From NCBI RefSeq assembly GCF_014145665.1, contig NZ_JACHTD010000010.1, positions 92,737-156,736 of the forward strand: 64,000 nucleotides of DNA. Direction: 5' to 3'. Below are positions 7,782-16,386 of the stretch, one piece after another; positions within the stretch are counted from its first letter, which is position 1, and the number at the start of each line of letters is the position of its first letter. The position numbers and the translations under genes are program-made. The DNA is from Myroides sp. NP-2 (lineage in GTDB: Bacteria > Bacteroidota > Bacteroidia > Flavobacteriales > Flavobacteriaceae). The notes beneath the pieces were generated by a model that saw only the letters and a list, made by a program, of their open reading frames with translations, was not told where the DNA came from and made no database searches.

Positions 7782-8433
7782 GTGAATATTCCCTTGATTG
7801 TCGCTGTTTGTGTTACGATGAAATCAGATGTTTTGCTCAACAGGCAACCCCTTGTTATGGCCCTATTTCGTGCTATTCTATTTTTTCAAATTCAAAAAAA
7901 CCTACAATACCACCTTCCATACTCTTCCACTTTTTGGAAAAAAAAGAGTTCATTTCCATTATTTTCCGAAAAAAAAATAACCAACTAAATTTCAGTATTT
8001 TGAAATGAACGAGATAAGTACTTGTAAAGGGTTTGTAAGGGGAAAGTTAATACTTACAAGGGTTTTAGGCCCTTTTACCAATGTTTTCCCTTACAAACCC
8101 CTTACAAACCCCTTACAAACCCCTTACAAACCCCTTACTAACCCCTTATTAACCCTTAACCATCTACTTATACCCTCAGACGTTACCCATTCGTCAATCA
8201 ACGTTTGTTGCAGCAAGAAATCATTGGAGTGGGTGGTACTGGAAGCGAATAAGAATATTACTGATCGATTTCCACACAAGAACTTCCCCTTCTGCAATAT
8301 TGACGCGTTCTAATGCATCAATTGGTTGTACAGCTGGTTTTTGGTCAGTGTCTTTACATACATATAAAGCGAATAGAGCTAAAATAAGGATTACTTTTAT
8401 CGCAGTTTTTATCGATGGCTCACTTATTTTTCA
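7782..8433. other. Gene-poor interval with repeats and a possible ORF remnant
   Basis: No convincing gene is present between the peptidase terminator and the lepA terminator. The interval holds the inverted/tandem repeat described separately at 8022-8160. On the minus strand a frame from about 8430 down to the stop at 8221-8223 reads a hydrophobic stretch (VILILALFALYVCKD) followed by a polar tail, like the start of a small lipoprotein, but it has no ATG, GTG or TTG at a useful place and ends after about 70 codons. It could be a decayed gene that once followed lepA. I assign no function. Confidence 0.3.
8022..8160. repeat. 11-bp tandem repeat with an inverted partner arm
   Basis: From 8088 to about 8152 the unit CCCCTTACAAA recurs about six times with 11-base period; the first copy lacks one C and the last two have TTACTAA and TTATTAA instead of TTACAAA. 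Some 50 bases upstream, 8029-8045 read GGGTTTGTAAGGGGAAA, the reverse complement of the first unit and its flank, so a long hairpin can form. The array is non-coding and falls in the gene-poor interval. The origin is unknown; slipped-strand growth of a hairpin arm is one option. Confidence 0.8.
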
Positions 8434-8469
8434 CAAAAAAAAAGACTATCCCAAGAGGAGATAGTCTTT
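8434..8469 (-). terminator. Terminator after lepA
   Basis: Read on the minus strand, a 10-bp stem AAAGACTATC / GATAGTCTTT with a nine-base loop is followed by a run of T (8434-8442). It lies about 20 bases after the lepA stop codon. Confidence 0.85.
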
Positions 8470-8489
8470 ATATCGAACGAATAATCGTT

Positions 8490-10286
8490 TTAATCATTTA
8501 ATTTTAATACAGCCATAAAAGCCTCTTGTGGAATTTCAACGTTACCTACTTGGCGCATACGTTTCTTTCCTGCTTTTTGTTTTTCTAGTAATTTACGCTT
8601 ACGAGAAATATCCCCCCCATAACATTTTGCTGTAACGTCTTTACGCAATGCTTTTACAGTTTCACGAGCAATTACTTTTACTCCAATTGCTGCCTGAATT
8701 GGAATGTCGAATTGTTGACGTGGGATCAATTCTTTCAATTTCTCACACATTTTCTTTCCAATGTGATAGGCGTTATCCGCGTGCATTAAAGCAGATAGAG
8801 CATCGACTACGTTGGCATTCAACATGACATCTACTTTCACTAAGTTTGACGTACGCATACCGATAGGTGAGTAGTCAAAAGAAGCATATCCTTTAGAAAC
8901 TGTTTTTAAGCGATCGTAAAAATCGAATACAATCTCCGCTAAAGGCATATCAAACATCAACTCAACACGGTCTTCTGTCAAATACGTTTGGTTGGTGATG
9001 ATTCCGCGCTTTTCGATACACAAGCTCATTACAGGTCCAACGAAATCGGCTTTAGTAATGATTGTTGCTTTGATATAGGGTTCTTCTACGCGTTCTAATT
9101 TTGAAGGTTCAGGCAAGTCAGAAGGGTTGTTTACCACGATTGGCGTTTCTGGGTTTTTCTTGGTGTACGCCAAATACGACACGTTGGGAACCGTTGTAAT
9201 AACCGTCATGTTGAACTCTCTTTCAAGGCGCTCCTGAATAATCTCCATATGTAGCATTCCCAAGAATCCACAACGGAAACCAAATCCTAGAGCAGCTGAA
9301 CTCTCTGCCGCAAAAACCAAAGAAGCATCATTCAATTGCAATTTCTCCATCGAGTTACGCAATTCTTCGTAATCTTCAGTATCTACAGGATAAATACCCG
9401 CGAATACCATCGGTTTTACGTTTTCGAATCCTTCAATCATATTTTGAGTCGGTATCTTCGCATCTGTAATGGTATCTCCAACCTTTACTTCTTTTGCTTC
9501 CTTAATACCCGAAATCAAATACCCTACGTCTCCACTAGAGATCACTTGTTTGGGAACTTGATTTAATTTTAAAGTACCAATCTCATCGGCAAAGTACTCT
9601 TTGCCTGTCGCCATAAATTTGATCTTCTGACCCTTTGTAATTTTTCCATTGATAACACGGAAAATTACTTCGATTCCACGAAATGGATTGTACACTGAGT
9701 CAAAAATAAGCGCTTGTAATGGCTCCTCAACATCACCTTTTGGAGCAGGAACTCTCTCGATGATGGCTGATAATATTTCTTCTACTCCTAAACCTGTTTT
9801 ACCAGAGGCAGGAATAATTTCTTCGTAATCACAACCCAATAGGTTGACAATGTCGTCACTTACTTCTTCAGGATTAGCACTTGGCAAATCAATCTTATTT
9901 AAAACAGGAATAATGGTCAAATCATTCTCTAAAGCTAAATACAAGTTTGAAATAGTTTGCGCTTGAATACTCTGAGCAGCATCTACAATTAATAACGCAC
10001 CTTCACAAGCCGCAATAGATCTAGAAACTTCGTAAGAGAAATCTACGTGTCCTGGTGTGTCAATTAAGTTTAATATATATTTTTCACCTTTGTATTCATA
10101 CTCCATTTGGATCGCATGAGATTTAATTGTAATCCCGCGCTCACGCTCCAAATCCATACTATCCAAAAGTTGATTTTGTTGCTCACGTGCACTTACCGTT
10201 TGTGTAGCATCTAACAAACGATCTGCTAACGTACTCTTTCCATGGTCAATGTGAGCAATAATACAAAAGTTTCTAATGTTCTTCAT
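8490..10286 (-). CDS. lepA: Elongation factor 4 (LepA), back-translocating translational GTPase
   Basis: LepA is a ribosome-bound GTPase that helps stalled or misregistered ribosomes. The protein shows G1 AHIDHGKS, the switch region [11 protein letters not shown]3 DTPGHVDF, G4 NKID and, near the C-terminus, the LepA-specific segments [33 protein letters not shown] and [18 protein letters not shown] at 10286 gives the family N-terminus [10 protein letters not shown] and 598 residues, the usual length; an in-frame ATG five codons upstream (10301) would give 603. The gene is monocistronic, with a promoter-like box at 10416 and a terminator at 8434. Confidence 0.97.
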   Translation of the reverse strand: MKNIRNFCIIAHIDHGKSTLADRLLDATQTVSAREQQNQLLDSMDLERERGITIKSHAIQMEYEYKGEKYILNLIDTPGHVDFSYEVSRSIAACEGALLIVDAAQSIQAQTISNLYLALENDLTIIPVLNKIDLPSANPEEVSDDIVNLLGCDYEEIIPASGKTGLGVEEILSAIIERVPAPKGDVEEPLQALIFDSVYNPFRGIEVIFRVINGKITKGQKIKFMATGKEYFADEIGTLKLNQVPKQVISSGDVGYLISGIKEAKEVKVGDTITDAKIPTQNMIEGFENVKPMVFAGIYPVDTEDYEELRNSMEKLQLNDASLVFAAESSAALGFGFRCGFLGMLHMEIIQERLEREFNMTVITTVPNVSYLAYTKKNPETPIVVNNPSDLPEPSKLERVEEPYIKATIITKADFVGPVMSLCIEKRGIITNQTYLTEDRVELMFDMPLAEIVFDFYDRLKTVSKGYASFDYSPIGMRTSNLVKVDVMLNANVVDALSALMHADNAYHIGKKMCEKLKELIPRQQFDIPIQAAIGVKVIARETVKALRKDVTAKCYGGDISRKRKLLEKQKAGKKRMRQVGNVEIPQEAFMAVLKLND

Positions 10287-10415
10287 CTTGGTTATATCCA
10301 TTATTATAAGATCAGTAAAGTAAAAAAGTCAGAAGAAATAGGACTTCTTATCCCCGTGATCTAAGTTGTAAGACTTTCGTTTTATTTTAATTACAAACAA
10401 TACGCCTATATTTTG

Positions 10416-10423
10416 CAAATATA
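10416..10423 (-). promoter_or_regulatory. -7 promoter box for lepA
   Basis: On the minus strand the bases read TATATTTG, an exact fit to the Bacteroidota -7 consensus TANNTTTG, about 130 bases before the lepA start. No clear TTG is seen at the -33 position. The surrounding divergent space (10302-10625) has no gene; it is AT-rich and also must hold the promoter of the rightward lipoprotein gene, which I cannot pin down. Confidence 0.5.
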
Positions 10424-10625
10424 CTTTAAAGTTTGAATTTTTGGAGGAGATATTCACTTTTAATCGCGAGAAAAAAAACGTTTTTATTTATACTTCACTG
10501 CCAAAGAGAGGAGGTGCCTCTGCTTTTGCAAATAAAAAGAACCTTCACCCCTCACAATATTCCCGCATGCTCATTCGTTTTCTCCGAAGATTTTCCGTAT
10601 TTTAGTGTACAAAATTTACGCTGTC

Positions 10626-11507
10626 ATGAAAAAAATTATCCTTGTATTTGCTTTCACATTAAGCTCTTTAGTTGGATGTAGTCAGAAGAGTGATGTTATC
10701 CAAGATTACGCAACACTTCCCTCTTATTTAAAAGAGGTCTCTGGCATGTCATACGACGCCCATTCACATACGTTTTGGATGCTACAAGATAGCGGAAACA
10801 AAAATGAATTATATCAAATTGACTCCTTAGGTCAGGTGATACATACGCTCAAAATTGACAAGCAAAAAAATCGAGATTGGGAAGAGTTAACGGCTGATAC
10901 AGATGGGAATCTATACATTGGCGACTTTGGAAACAACAAAAACAGTCGCCGCGATTTACAGATCATCAAGATTGACAAAAACAACTTAACGGCTACAGAA
11001 ACTGAACCAGCCTACGTTATTACTTTTGATTATCCAGAACAGAAAGAATTTCCTCCTAAAGCGACAGAAATGCTTTATGATGCAGAAGCTTTTTTCTACT
11101 ATGATGATCATTTTTACCTGTTCACCAAAAATAGAAGTAAAGCTTTTGATGGCACTTCTTTGGTCTATAAAATCCCCAATGTAGCGGGACATCACCAAGC
11201 CGAATACGTACAGACCTTTAGAGGGTGTAACGTATACAAACACTGCGCTATAACTGGAGCCGCAATTAGCCCAGATCAAAAGACCTTTGTCTTGCTCTCT
11301 CACACGAAACTATGGATTGTAGACAACTTCAATCCCAATGCCATTTTAGATGGGCGAATCCAAGAACACAAGCTCTACCACGATACACAAAAAGAAGCTG
11401 TCACCTTTGGGGATGACAGCACTTTATATATTTCCGATGAAGTAAAAAAGAAATCTGGAGGTAAGATTTACAAGGTAAACTTGAATCAATTAAAACCCAA
11501 ATCCTAA
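10626..11507 (+). CDS. Predicted beta-propeller lipoprotein, SdiA-regulated-like
   Basis: With the start at 10626 the 293-residue product begins MKKIILVFAFTLSSLVGCSQ, a lipoprotein signal with lipobox LVGC; a frame extension to 10605 adds seven residues and spoils the signal. The mature part has repeated strands such as DWEELTADTDGNLYIGDFGN and SGGKIYKVNL, resembling six-bladed propellers of the NHL/SdiA-regulated type found in Bacteroidota lipoproteins. No catalytic residues stand out and the function is unknown. Its last 18 bases overlap the 3' end of the converging phosphoesterase/Omp85 gene, with no terminator between them. Confidence 0.72.
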   Translation: MKKIILVFAFTLSSLVGCSQKSDVIQDYATLPSYLKEVSGMSYDAHSHTFWMLQDSGNKNELYQIDSLGQVIHTLKIDKQKNRDWEELTADTDGNLYIGDFGNNKNSRRDLQIIKIDKNNLTATETEPAYVITFDYPEQKEFPPKATEMLYDAEAFFYYDDHFYLFTKNRSKAFDGTSLVYKIPNVAGHHQAEYVQTFRGCNVYKHCAITGAAISPDQKTFVLLSHTKLWIVDNFNPNAILDGRIQEHKLYHDTQKEAVTFGDDSTLYISDEVKKKSGGKIYKVNLNQLKPKS

Positions 11508-14500
11508 GCCAAAGACAAATCGCCCGCCATCTTCACTGTAAAAATACGAACAGTGTAAGGTGGCTTGTTCTATGGCATTCACCCATAAACCTGCCCCATA
11601 GGCATTATGCCATTTGGAAGAGTCTTCTCCTGGTGTCCAAACGCGTCCATAGTCAAACCCCGTATACAAACCGTAAGACATTGGAATGAATCCTGCGGTA
11701 AATTGTCCAGCGTTAAAACGCAAGTCTGTTGTTTGAACAAAAGAGGTTTTTCCGGTAAAGCGCTCTGGTCTAAATCCTCTTAAATTGGTATTTCCTCCTA
11801 TGGTAGCCCCGTGATAGAAATCGTAATTGGAATTCAATCGGGTTTGATATGTAAAATTCGTTGCTAAAACCAGTCGCTCACTACGCTCTAAATAATGTGC
11901 AAAACTTACTTTTGCATCTAAGAACGGAAAGTTTTGCTTGCTGTCCTCCAAGTTAGTTCTCCATCCCACTGTGGTGTGGAAGGCAAATCCCTTGGTCGGA
12001 TTCGCCTGTTTGTCATACTGCTGAAAATCATAGCTTGCTTGCAATGTTGCATATTGCTGAAAATCAAACACCTTTTGATCCACTACAGCTGAACTACTGC
12101 TCACAAAACGGTTGGATTTATCTTGAACTTTCATTGCTTTATATTCGGCTTTTACTTCAAAAGCCCCTCCGTTTTCCCCTTGATATTTATAGCCGGGCGC
12201 AATAGCGTAACTTTCCATTCGAACGCGCTTGTATTCAGTGCCCATTTCCTTGTCGAAATACGTCGTCTCATTACCAATTCCATAGTAGTTTATTGCAAAA
12301 TTTGGACTAGTTGCTCTCGCGTTTAGCGTAAAACCCCAGTTGTTAGTTGTATTGGGAAAATGCCCCGTATACTCCCCTTCTACTCCCTTGGTATTAAAGG
12401 AATAAAACCCTTTAATCACGTGCTTTGCTCGATAGGGATCTTGCACAAATGTTTTGCGTGTTGACGAATACAAAAATCCCAATTTTACTCCGTCTTCAGG
12501 ATTATAACCAATATTAGGCAATAACATGTTGACAGTCAAAGGCAGTTTTTTGTAATTAAAGTTGTTCAAGTCATAGCGATTTGTAAAATGGTGTTTTGCT
12601 GCTACACCAGTCTCAGCGATTTCGTTATTCTTATCTGCGTAATCGTATACAACCACATTTTTTCCCTGCTCCACTTGGAAGGTATCTTTGTTTTTTCCTC
12701 CAATTAAACGCAACTTAATTGTTGCCTTTTTACTTCCCTCTACGATAAAGGTATCTTCGTCATTCAATCCGTATACCCAAATTTCTTTAGTTTCCTTAGG
12801 GTCATATGTTTTTTCAAACACAAATTCTTGTCCTTCTTTCTTATCTCTGAACTGGGTCAAGTGGATCGAACCATCGTCTTGACGATTGAATTTGAAGGTA
12901 TCTTTTTTGTCTGTTCCTGACAACACAACGTATTTGCGCAATTCCTTGTAATAAAGAGGAATATAGGCTACTATTTTTTTCTTGCGTTCTTTGAGTATGG
13001 CTTTGATTTGTTCCACGTCTTCACCTTGTACTTCTTTGGGTAACTGAGCAAAAATTGCATCAATACTTTCATCGTCTAGCGCCTCTACAACGGATTGAGC
13101 TTCTCTGACCCAGTCAGCTTCTGACGTCGACTTGAGCAAGTATTGATCAAGGGGAAATGCCGTGTGATTAATCCAGCGCGGGGCAGCAAAGTCAGCGGTG
13201 TAATTTTGCATATGGCGCAGCATAGGCAATTTTTTAATTAGTGACAATAGAGCTCCATCTATCTTGGCAAACGCCTGATCGCGATCTCTTGGTACTGGGC
13301 GGTAGATTGTTTGTTCTTCTTCTTTAAACTCAGACCACCTCCATTGATCACCATGTCTATCCCAGTCGCCAATTAACATATCAAAGATTCGCGAACGCAA
13401 GTAGAGCTGTTCATCTACGGCGTATTTATCATTTTTTCTCAAATTGGCAATCACATCTGTAGTACTGATAATTTTGGCTGCATTTCCAAAACTAGTGGCT
13501 TCTTCATGTCCTTCGCTGGGACGTTCTTCAATCATGTACAGCTCATCGCCATACTTTGAATTGAATGCGCCCAAGGCTTGTTGTTTGGGGATGTAGTACA
13601 GCTCAGGATTCGTGTGATAAATCCCAACCTTATCCGACAATTCGCCAATGATAAAAGGTGTATAGGGATGGGCAGTTGTATAGAAATCATAAATAAAACC
13701 CTCCGCCCAAGTATTGTCAAATGACTCCATGACATATTGGTCCGTAAAGACAGCCGTTTGCAAGAAACGGGATACACTTTTTCGCACGCCACGCATAACG
13801 TATTGTGTACCATTTTTATCGGCCAATCGCAGCGACAGTGATTGATTTCCACCACCGGAGATCAAAGGTGTCAATCCTCCCTTTAAGCTATCTAAATTTG
13901 CCACAGGGGCCAAAATAGGTTGTCCATAAGTCGAACGATAGTGTTCGCCCCACAGGAAGCGATACAGCCTGCCTTTTTTCGTCCATGGTGTCGGATATAC
14001 ACTTGCTAAGATCGAATCACTTTTAGGTGCTCCAAAATCTGTAGTATGCTCTGGTTCTGGCGTAAAAATTTGTCTTTTCCACAAGGGCTGATGTTTACCT
14101 TCTGCAAACGAATAAAACGTCAAATAACTGCTTTTATCAGCTGCTATTTCCAGCGTTGCATACCCCAATTGACCAGCAGAAAAACTACCGGCTTCAATCG
14201 CTCTAGCAGGAGATAAATCTCCCAATGCGCCACTGATTACTTGTTTTACTCCATTCTTTTCCACATATTGTAAGTTGCGCTCGTGTCCTGATACCAAAAC
14301 GACGTTGTCGTACATCTGAGCCATCGTTTGCAAGCGTTTATTCAATGTGTTGTATTTTTTTCCTTGTAAATCTTGTACGTGTATACCAGAAACCGCTCTA
14401 GTGTAGTTCCATACAGAACCTATAACAGGCATTGGGATTTTCGCATCCAACGGATACAGATGGTCGCGCAGGGAAAAGTACCCCCCGTAATTTCCAGTAC

Positions 14501-15200
14501 TGTACACAGGGTGGTGCAGTGCTAATACAACAATCTTATTTTGATTTTTGTTGATTTCCCCTCTTAGTTCATCGAAGAAATCTTCGCGTGTTTTAATATC
14601 ACAGTCTTCATTCATATTGGGTTGTTTATCCCAATTTTCCAAATACCATTGGCTGTCTACGGTAATTAGTACCGTTTCATCATTAATCTTCAGTCGTTCG
14701 AAACCACATACTTTACGCGGCAAAAGCGCTTTTTTATCTTCTAGGGTTGTCGCTAAAAACTTAGAAATATCTTTAATTCCTTCATATCCTTTTTTCCATT
14801 CAGCCTCTCCGTTGATAAAAACCGTTTCCCCTTTAAAGTGCTTTGACCAAGTCAACGCCGTATTTAATCGGATGTCATCGGGTTGCTTTAGTTGCTTTTT
14901 TTGTATATTATCTCCAAGTAAAACTAGCGTTGACTGTTTGTCTGCTTGTTGAAAAACACGACTCAACTCGGCAATATGGGCTTGTTCCTGCTCCGTTTTT
15001 GCTGCAAGTAGATTTCCGACAAAATAATAGGTGTGTACAATTTTATCTGCTGTTGGGCGTTGTTGTAGCAGTAGTTGTTCCTTGTCCATGTGCCCTTGTG
15101 GGTGTAGCGTAGCACAAGAATACAACAGCACAACAAGAAGAAAATAAGCTATTGGCTTAATTTTAATATACAGTTCGGGGTTTTGACTAAATAATTTCAT
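11490..15200 (-). CDS. Surface lipoprotein: degenerate metallophosphoesterase, kinase-like middle, Omp85-type barrel
   Basis: The 1236-residue product starts with a lipoprotein-like signal (LLYSC, C29). Residues 55-320 resemble calcineurin-type phosphoesterases: GDN at 96-98, LALHHP at 227-231 and SGHE at 304-307. However, the first DxH motif is replaced by VGN, the GNHD motif by NGEAEW and the final GHxH lacks its second His, so catalysis is doubtful. Residues 450-645 hold YVMRGVRKS and the motif GDWDRHGDQWRW (611-622) followed by RDRD (638-641), similar to the metal and catalytic loops of Fam20/CotH-type atypical kinases. From about 890 the protein is a beta barrel with GGNTNLRGF (about 1135-1143) and terminal Phe, as in Omp85 proteins. 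Phosphoesterase-barrel fusions are known in Bacteroidota; the kinase-like reading is my inference. Confidence 0.75.
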   Translation of the reverse strand: MKLFSQNPELYIKIKPIAYFLLVVLLYSCATLHPQGHMDKEQLLLQQRPTADKIVHTYYFVGNLLAAKTEQEQAHIAELSRVFQQADKQSTLVLLGDNIQKKQLKQPDDIRLNTALTWSKHFKGETVFINGEAEWKKGYEGIKDISKFLATTLEDKKALLPRKVCGFERLKINDETVLITVDSQWYLENWDKQPNMNEDCDIKTREDFFDELRGEINKNQNKIVVLALHHPVYSTGNYGGYFSLRDHLYPLDAKIPMPVIGSVWNYTRAVSGIHVQDLQGKKYNTLNKRLQTMAQMYDNVVLVSGHERNLQYVEKNGVKQVISGALGDLSPARAIEAGSFSAGQLGYATLEIAADKSSYLTFYSFAEGKHQPLWKRQIFTPEPEHTTDFGAPKSDSILASVYPTPWTKKGRLYRFLWGEHYRSTYGQPILAPVANLDSLKGGLTPLISGGGNQSLSLRLADKNGTQYVMRGVRKSVSRFLQTAVFTDQYVMESFDNTWAEGFIYDFYTTAHPYTPFIIGELSDKVGIYHTNPELYYIPKQQALGAFNSKYGDELYMIEERPSEGHEEATSFGNAAKIISTTDVIANLRKNDKYAVDEQLYLRSRIFDMLIGDWDRHGDQWRWSEFKEEEQTIYRPVPRDRDQAFAKIDGALLSLIKKLPMLRHMQNYTADFAAPRWINHTAFPLDQYLLKSTSEADWVREAQSVVEALDDESIDAIFAQLPKEVQGEDVEQIKAILKERKKKIVAYIPLYYKELRKYVVLSGTDKKDTFKFNRQDDGSIHLTQFRDKKEGQEFVFEKTYDPKETKEIWVYGLNDEDTFIVEGSKKATIKLRLIGGKNKDTFQVEQGKNVVVYDYADKNNEIAETGVAAKHHFTNRYDLNNFNYKKLPLTVNMLLPNIGYNPEDGVKLGFLYSSTRKTFVQDPYRAKHVIKGFYSFNTKGVEGEYTGHFPNTTNNWGFTLNARATSPNFAINYYGIGNETTYFDKEMGTEYKRVRMESYAIAPGYKYQGENGGAFEVKAEYKAMKVQDKSNRFVSSSSAVVDQKVFDFQQYATLQASYDFQQYDKQANPTKGFAFHTTVGWRTNLEDSKQNFPFLDAKVSFAHYLERSERLVLATNFTYQTRLNSNYDFYHGATIGGNTNLRGFRPERFTGKTSFVQTTDLRFNAGQFTAGFIPMSYGLYTGFDYGRVWTPGEDSSKWHNAYGAGLWVNAIEQATLHCSYFYSEDGGRFVFGLGFGF

Positions 15201-15228
15201 ATTTTTAAACCTAATAAAGAGGGTTGCT

Positions 15229-16386
15229 ATGACTATTTTACAAAAAGTTGAAGAGTATATCTTTCAACTATACAAAGATACATTATCACAACAATATACC
15301 TATCATAATTTTAACCATACTATCCGCGTAGTAAATGGTTTAGACGAGTTATTAGAACAAATCAGTGTCAGTGAAAAAGAGGCGATGAATTTAAGACTTG
15401 CGGCGTGGTTTCACGATACTGGCTACACGATATCATGTGAGGAACACGAGAAGCACGGTGCCGCTATTGCGGAACAATTTCTGCAAAACCAAGGCATTGA
15501 TGTAGCGGACATTCAGTGTATACAAGCGCTTATTTTAGCGACAAAATTAGATCATGTACCAACCAATCTGTTAGAGTGTATTATCAAAGATGCCGATTTT
15601 GCACATATGGCGGACAAGGACTTTAGCGAAGTAAGCAATTTGCTATTAAAGGAATTAATCACTACTTGTAACTATGCTTTCACACAAGAGGAATGGAACC
15701 AACAGAACCTAAATTTTCTCGTTTATAAGCACCGTTACTACACAGATTACGCCCGACAAAATTGGCAACCCAAAAAACAACAGAATATTTTTGACATTCA
15801 ATCGCGTATTGAAAAAGACAAGAAAAAGAAAGAAAAAACAGAGAAAAGAGAACATTTTAGATCCATCGATACTTTGTTTCGCACCACGCTGCGCAATCAC
15901 ACTCAACTGAGTGCTATCGCAGATCGCAAAGCAAATATTCTACTGTCGGTGAATGCAATCATCATTTCCATCTGCTTATCTACGCTAATTCCCAAACTGG
16001 ATAGCCCGTCAAACGCCCATTTGATTGTTCCAACCTTTGTGTTAATCTTCTTCAGTGTAGCCACCATTATATTTGCAATTATGTCGACTAGACCTAAAGT
16101 AACCACAGGCACTTTTTCTCAAGAAGAAATTGAAAATCACACGGTAAACTTGCTTTTCTTTGGTTCATTTCACAAAATGCCTTTAGATGAATACTACAAA
16201 ACCCTGCGAAATTTAATTCGCAAAGAAGAAAACATATACGAAGCCCTGACTACCGATTTGTACTATTTAGGTAAGGTATTACACCGCAAGTATACCCTAT
16301 TGCGCATGACGTATACCATTTTTACTGTTGGTATACTCGCATCGGTTGTTGCCTTTGTTCTCGCGTTTAGAGGTATTGGTTTCTAA
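15229..16386 (+). CDS. HD-domain phosphohydrolase fused to a Pycsar-effector-like (PycTM/DUF5706) membrane domain
   Basis: Residues 1-180 form an HD domain with H26, H30, H62-D63, H73/H76 and D121/D123, all placed as metal ligands, so hydrolysis of a phosphoester or nucleotide is likely. A charged linker (190-210) leads to NHTQLSAIADRKANILLSVN (224-243), the signature opening of the PycTM domain, with membrane segments at about 238-256, 266-286 and 359-381. In Pycsar antiphage systems PycTM proteins respond to cyclic pyrimidine nucleotides and disrupt the membrane. No cyclase gene is next to it here. The start follows the divergent phosphoesterase gene by 28 bases; the 3' end overlaps the converging GAF gene by 20 bases. 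Confidence 0.82.
   Translation: MTILQKVEEYIFQLYKDTLSQQYTYHNFNHTIRVVNGLDELLEQISVSEKEAMNLRLAAWFHDTGYTISCEEHEKHGAAIAEQFLQNQGIDVADIQCIQALILATKLDHVPTNLLECIIKDADFAHMADKDFSEVSNLLLKELITTCNYAFTQEEWNQQNLNFLVYKHRYYTDYARQNWQPKKQQNIFDIQSRIEKDKKKKEKTEKREHFRSIDTLFRTTLRNHTQLSAIADRKANILLSVNAIIISICLSTLIPKLDSPSNAHLIVPTFVLIFFSVATIIFAIMSTRPKVTTGTFSQEEIENHTVNLLFFGSFHKMPLDEYYKTLRNLIRKEENIYEALTTDLYYLGKVLHRKYTLLRMTYTIFTVGILASVVAFVLAFRGIGF

Noticed and set aside
8088..8160. CRISPR array or coding tandem repeat
   Set aside because: Units are 11 bases and contiguous; the open frame over them has no start context and no protein likeness.
10302..10604. Small genes in the lepA upstream space
   Set aside because: The short open frame from 10433 lacks start context and would run over the start of the lipoprotein gene.
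14548..14952. 134-residue open frame on the plus strand
   Set aside because: It is opposite to the phosphoesterase-like region, low in protein character and without start context.
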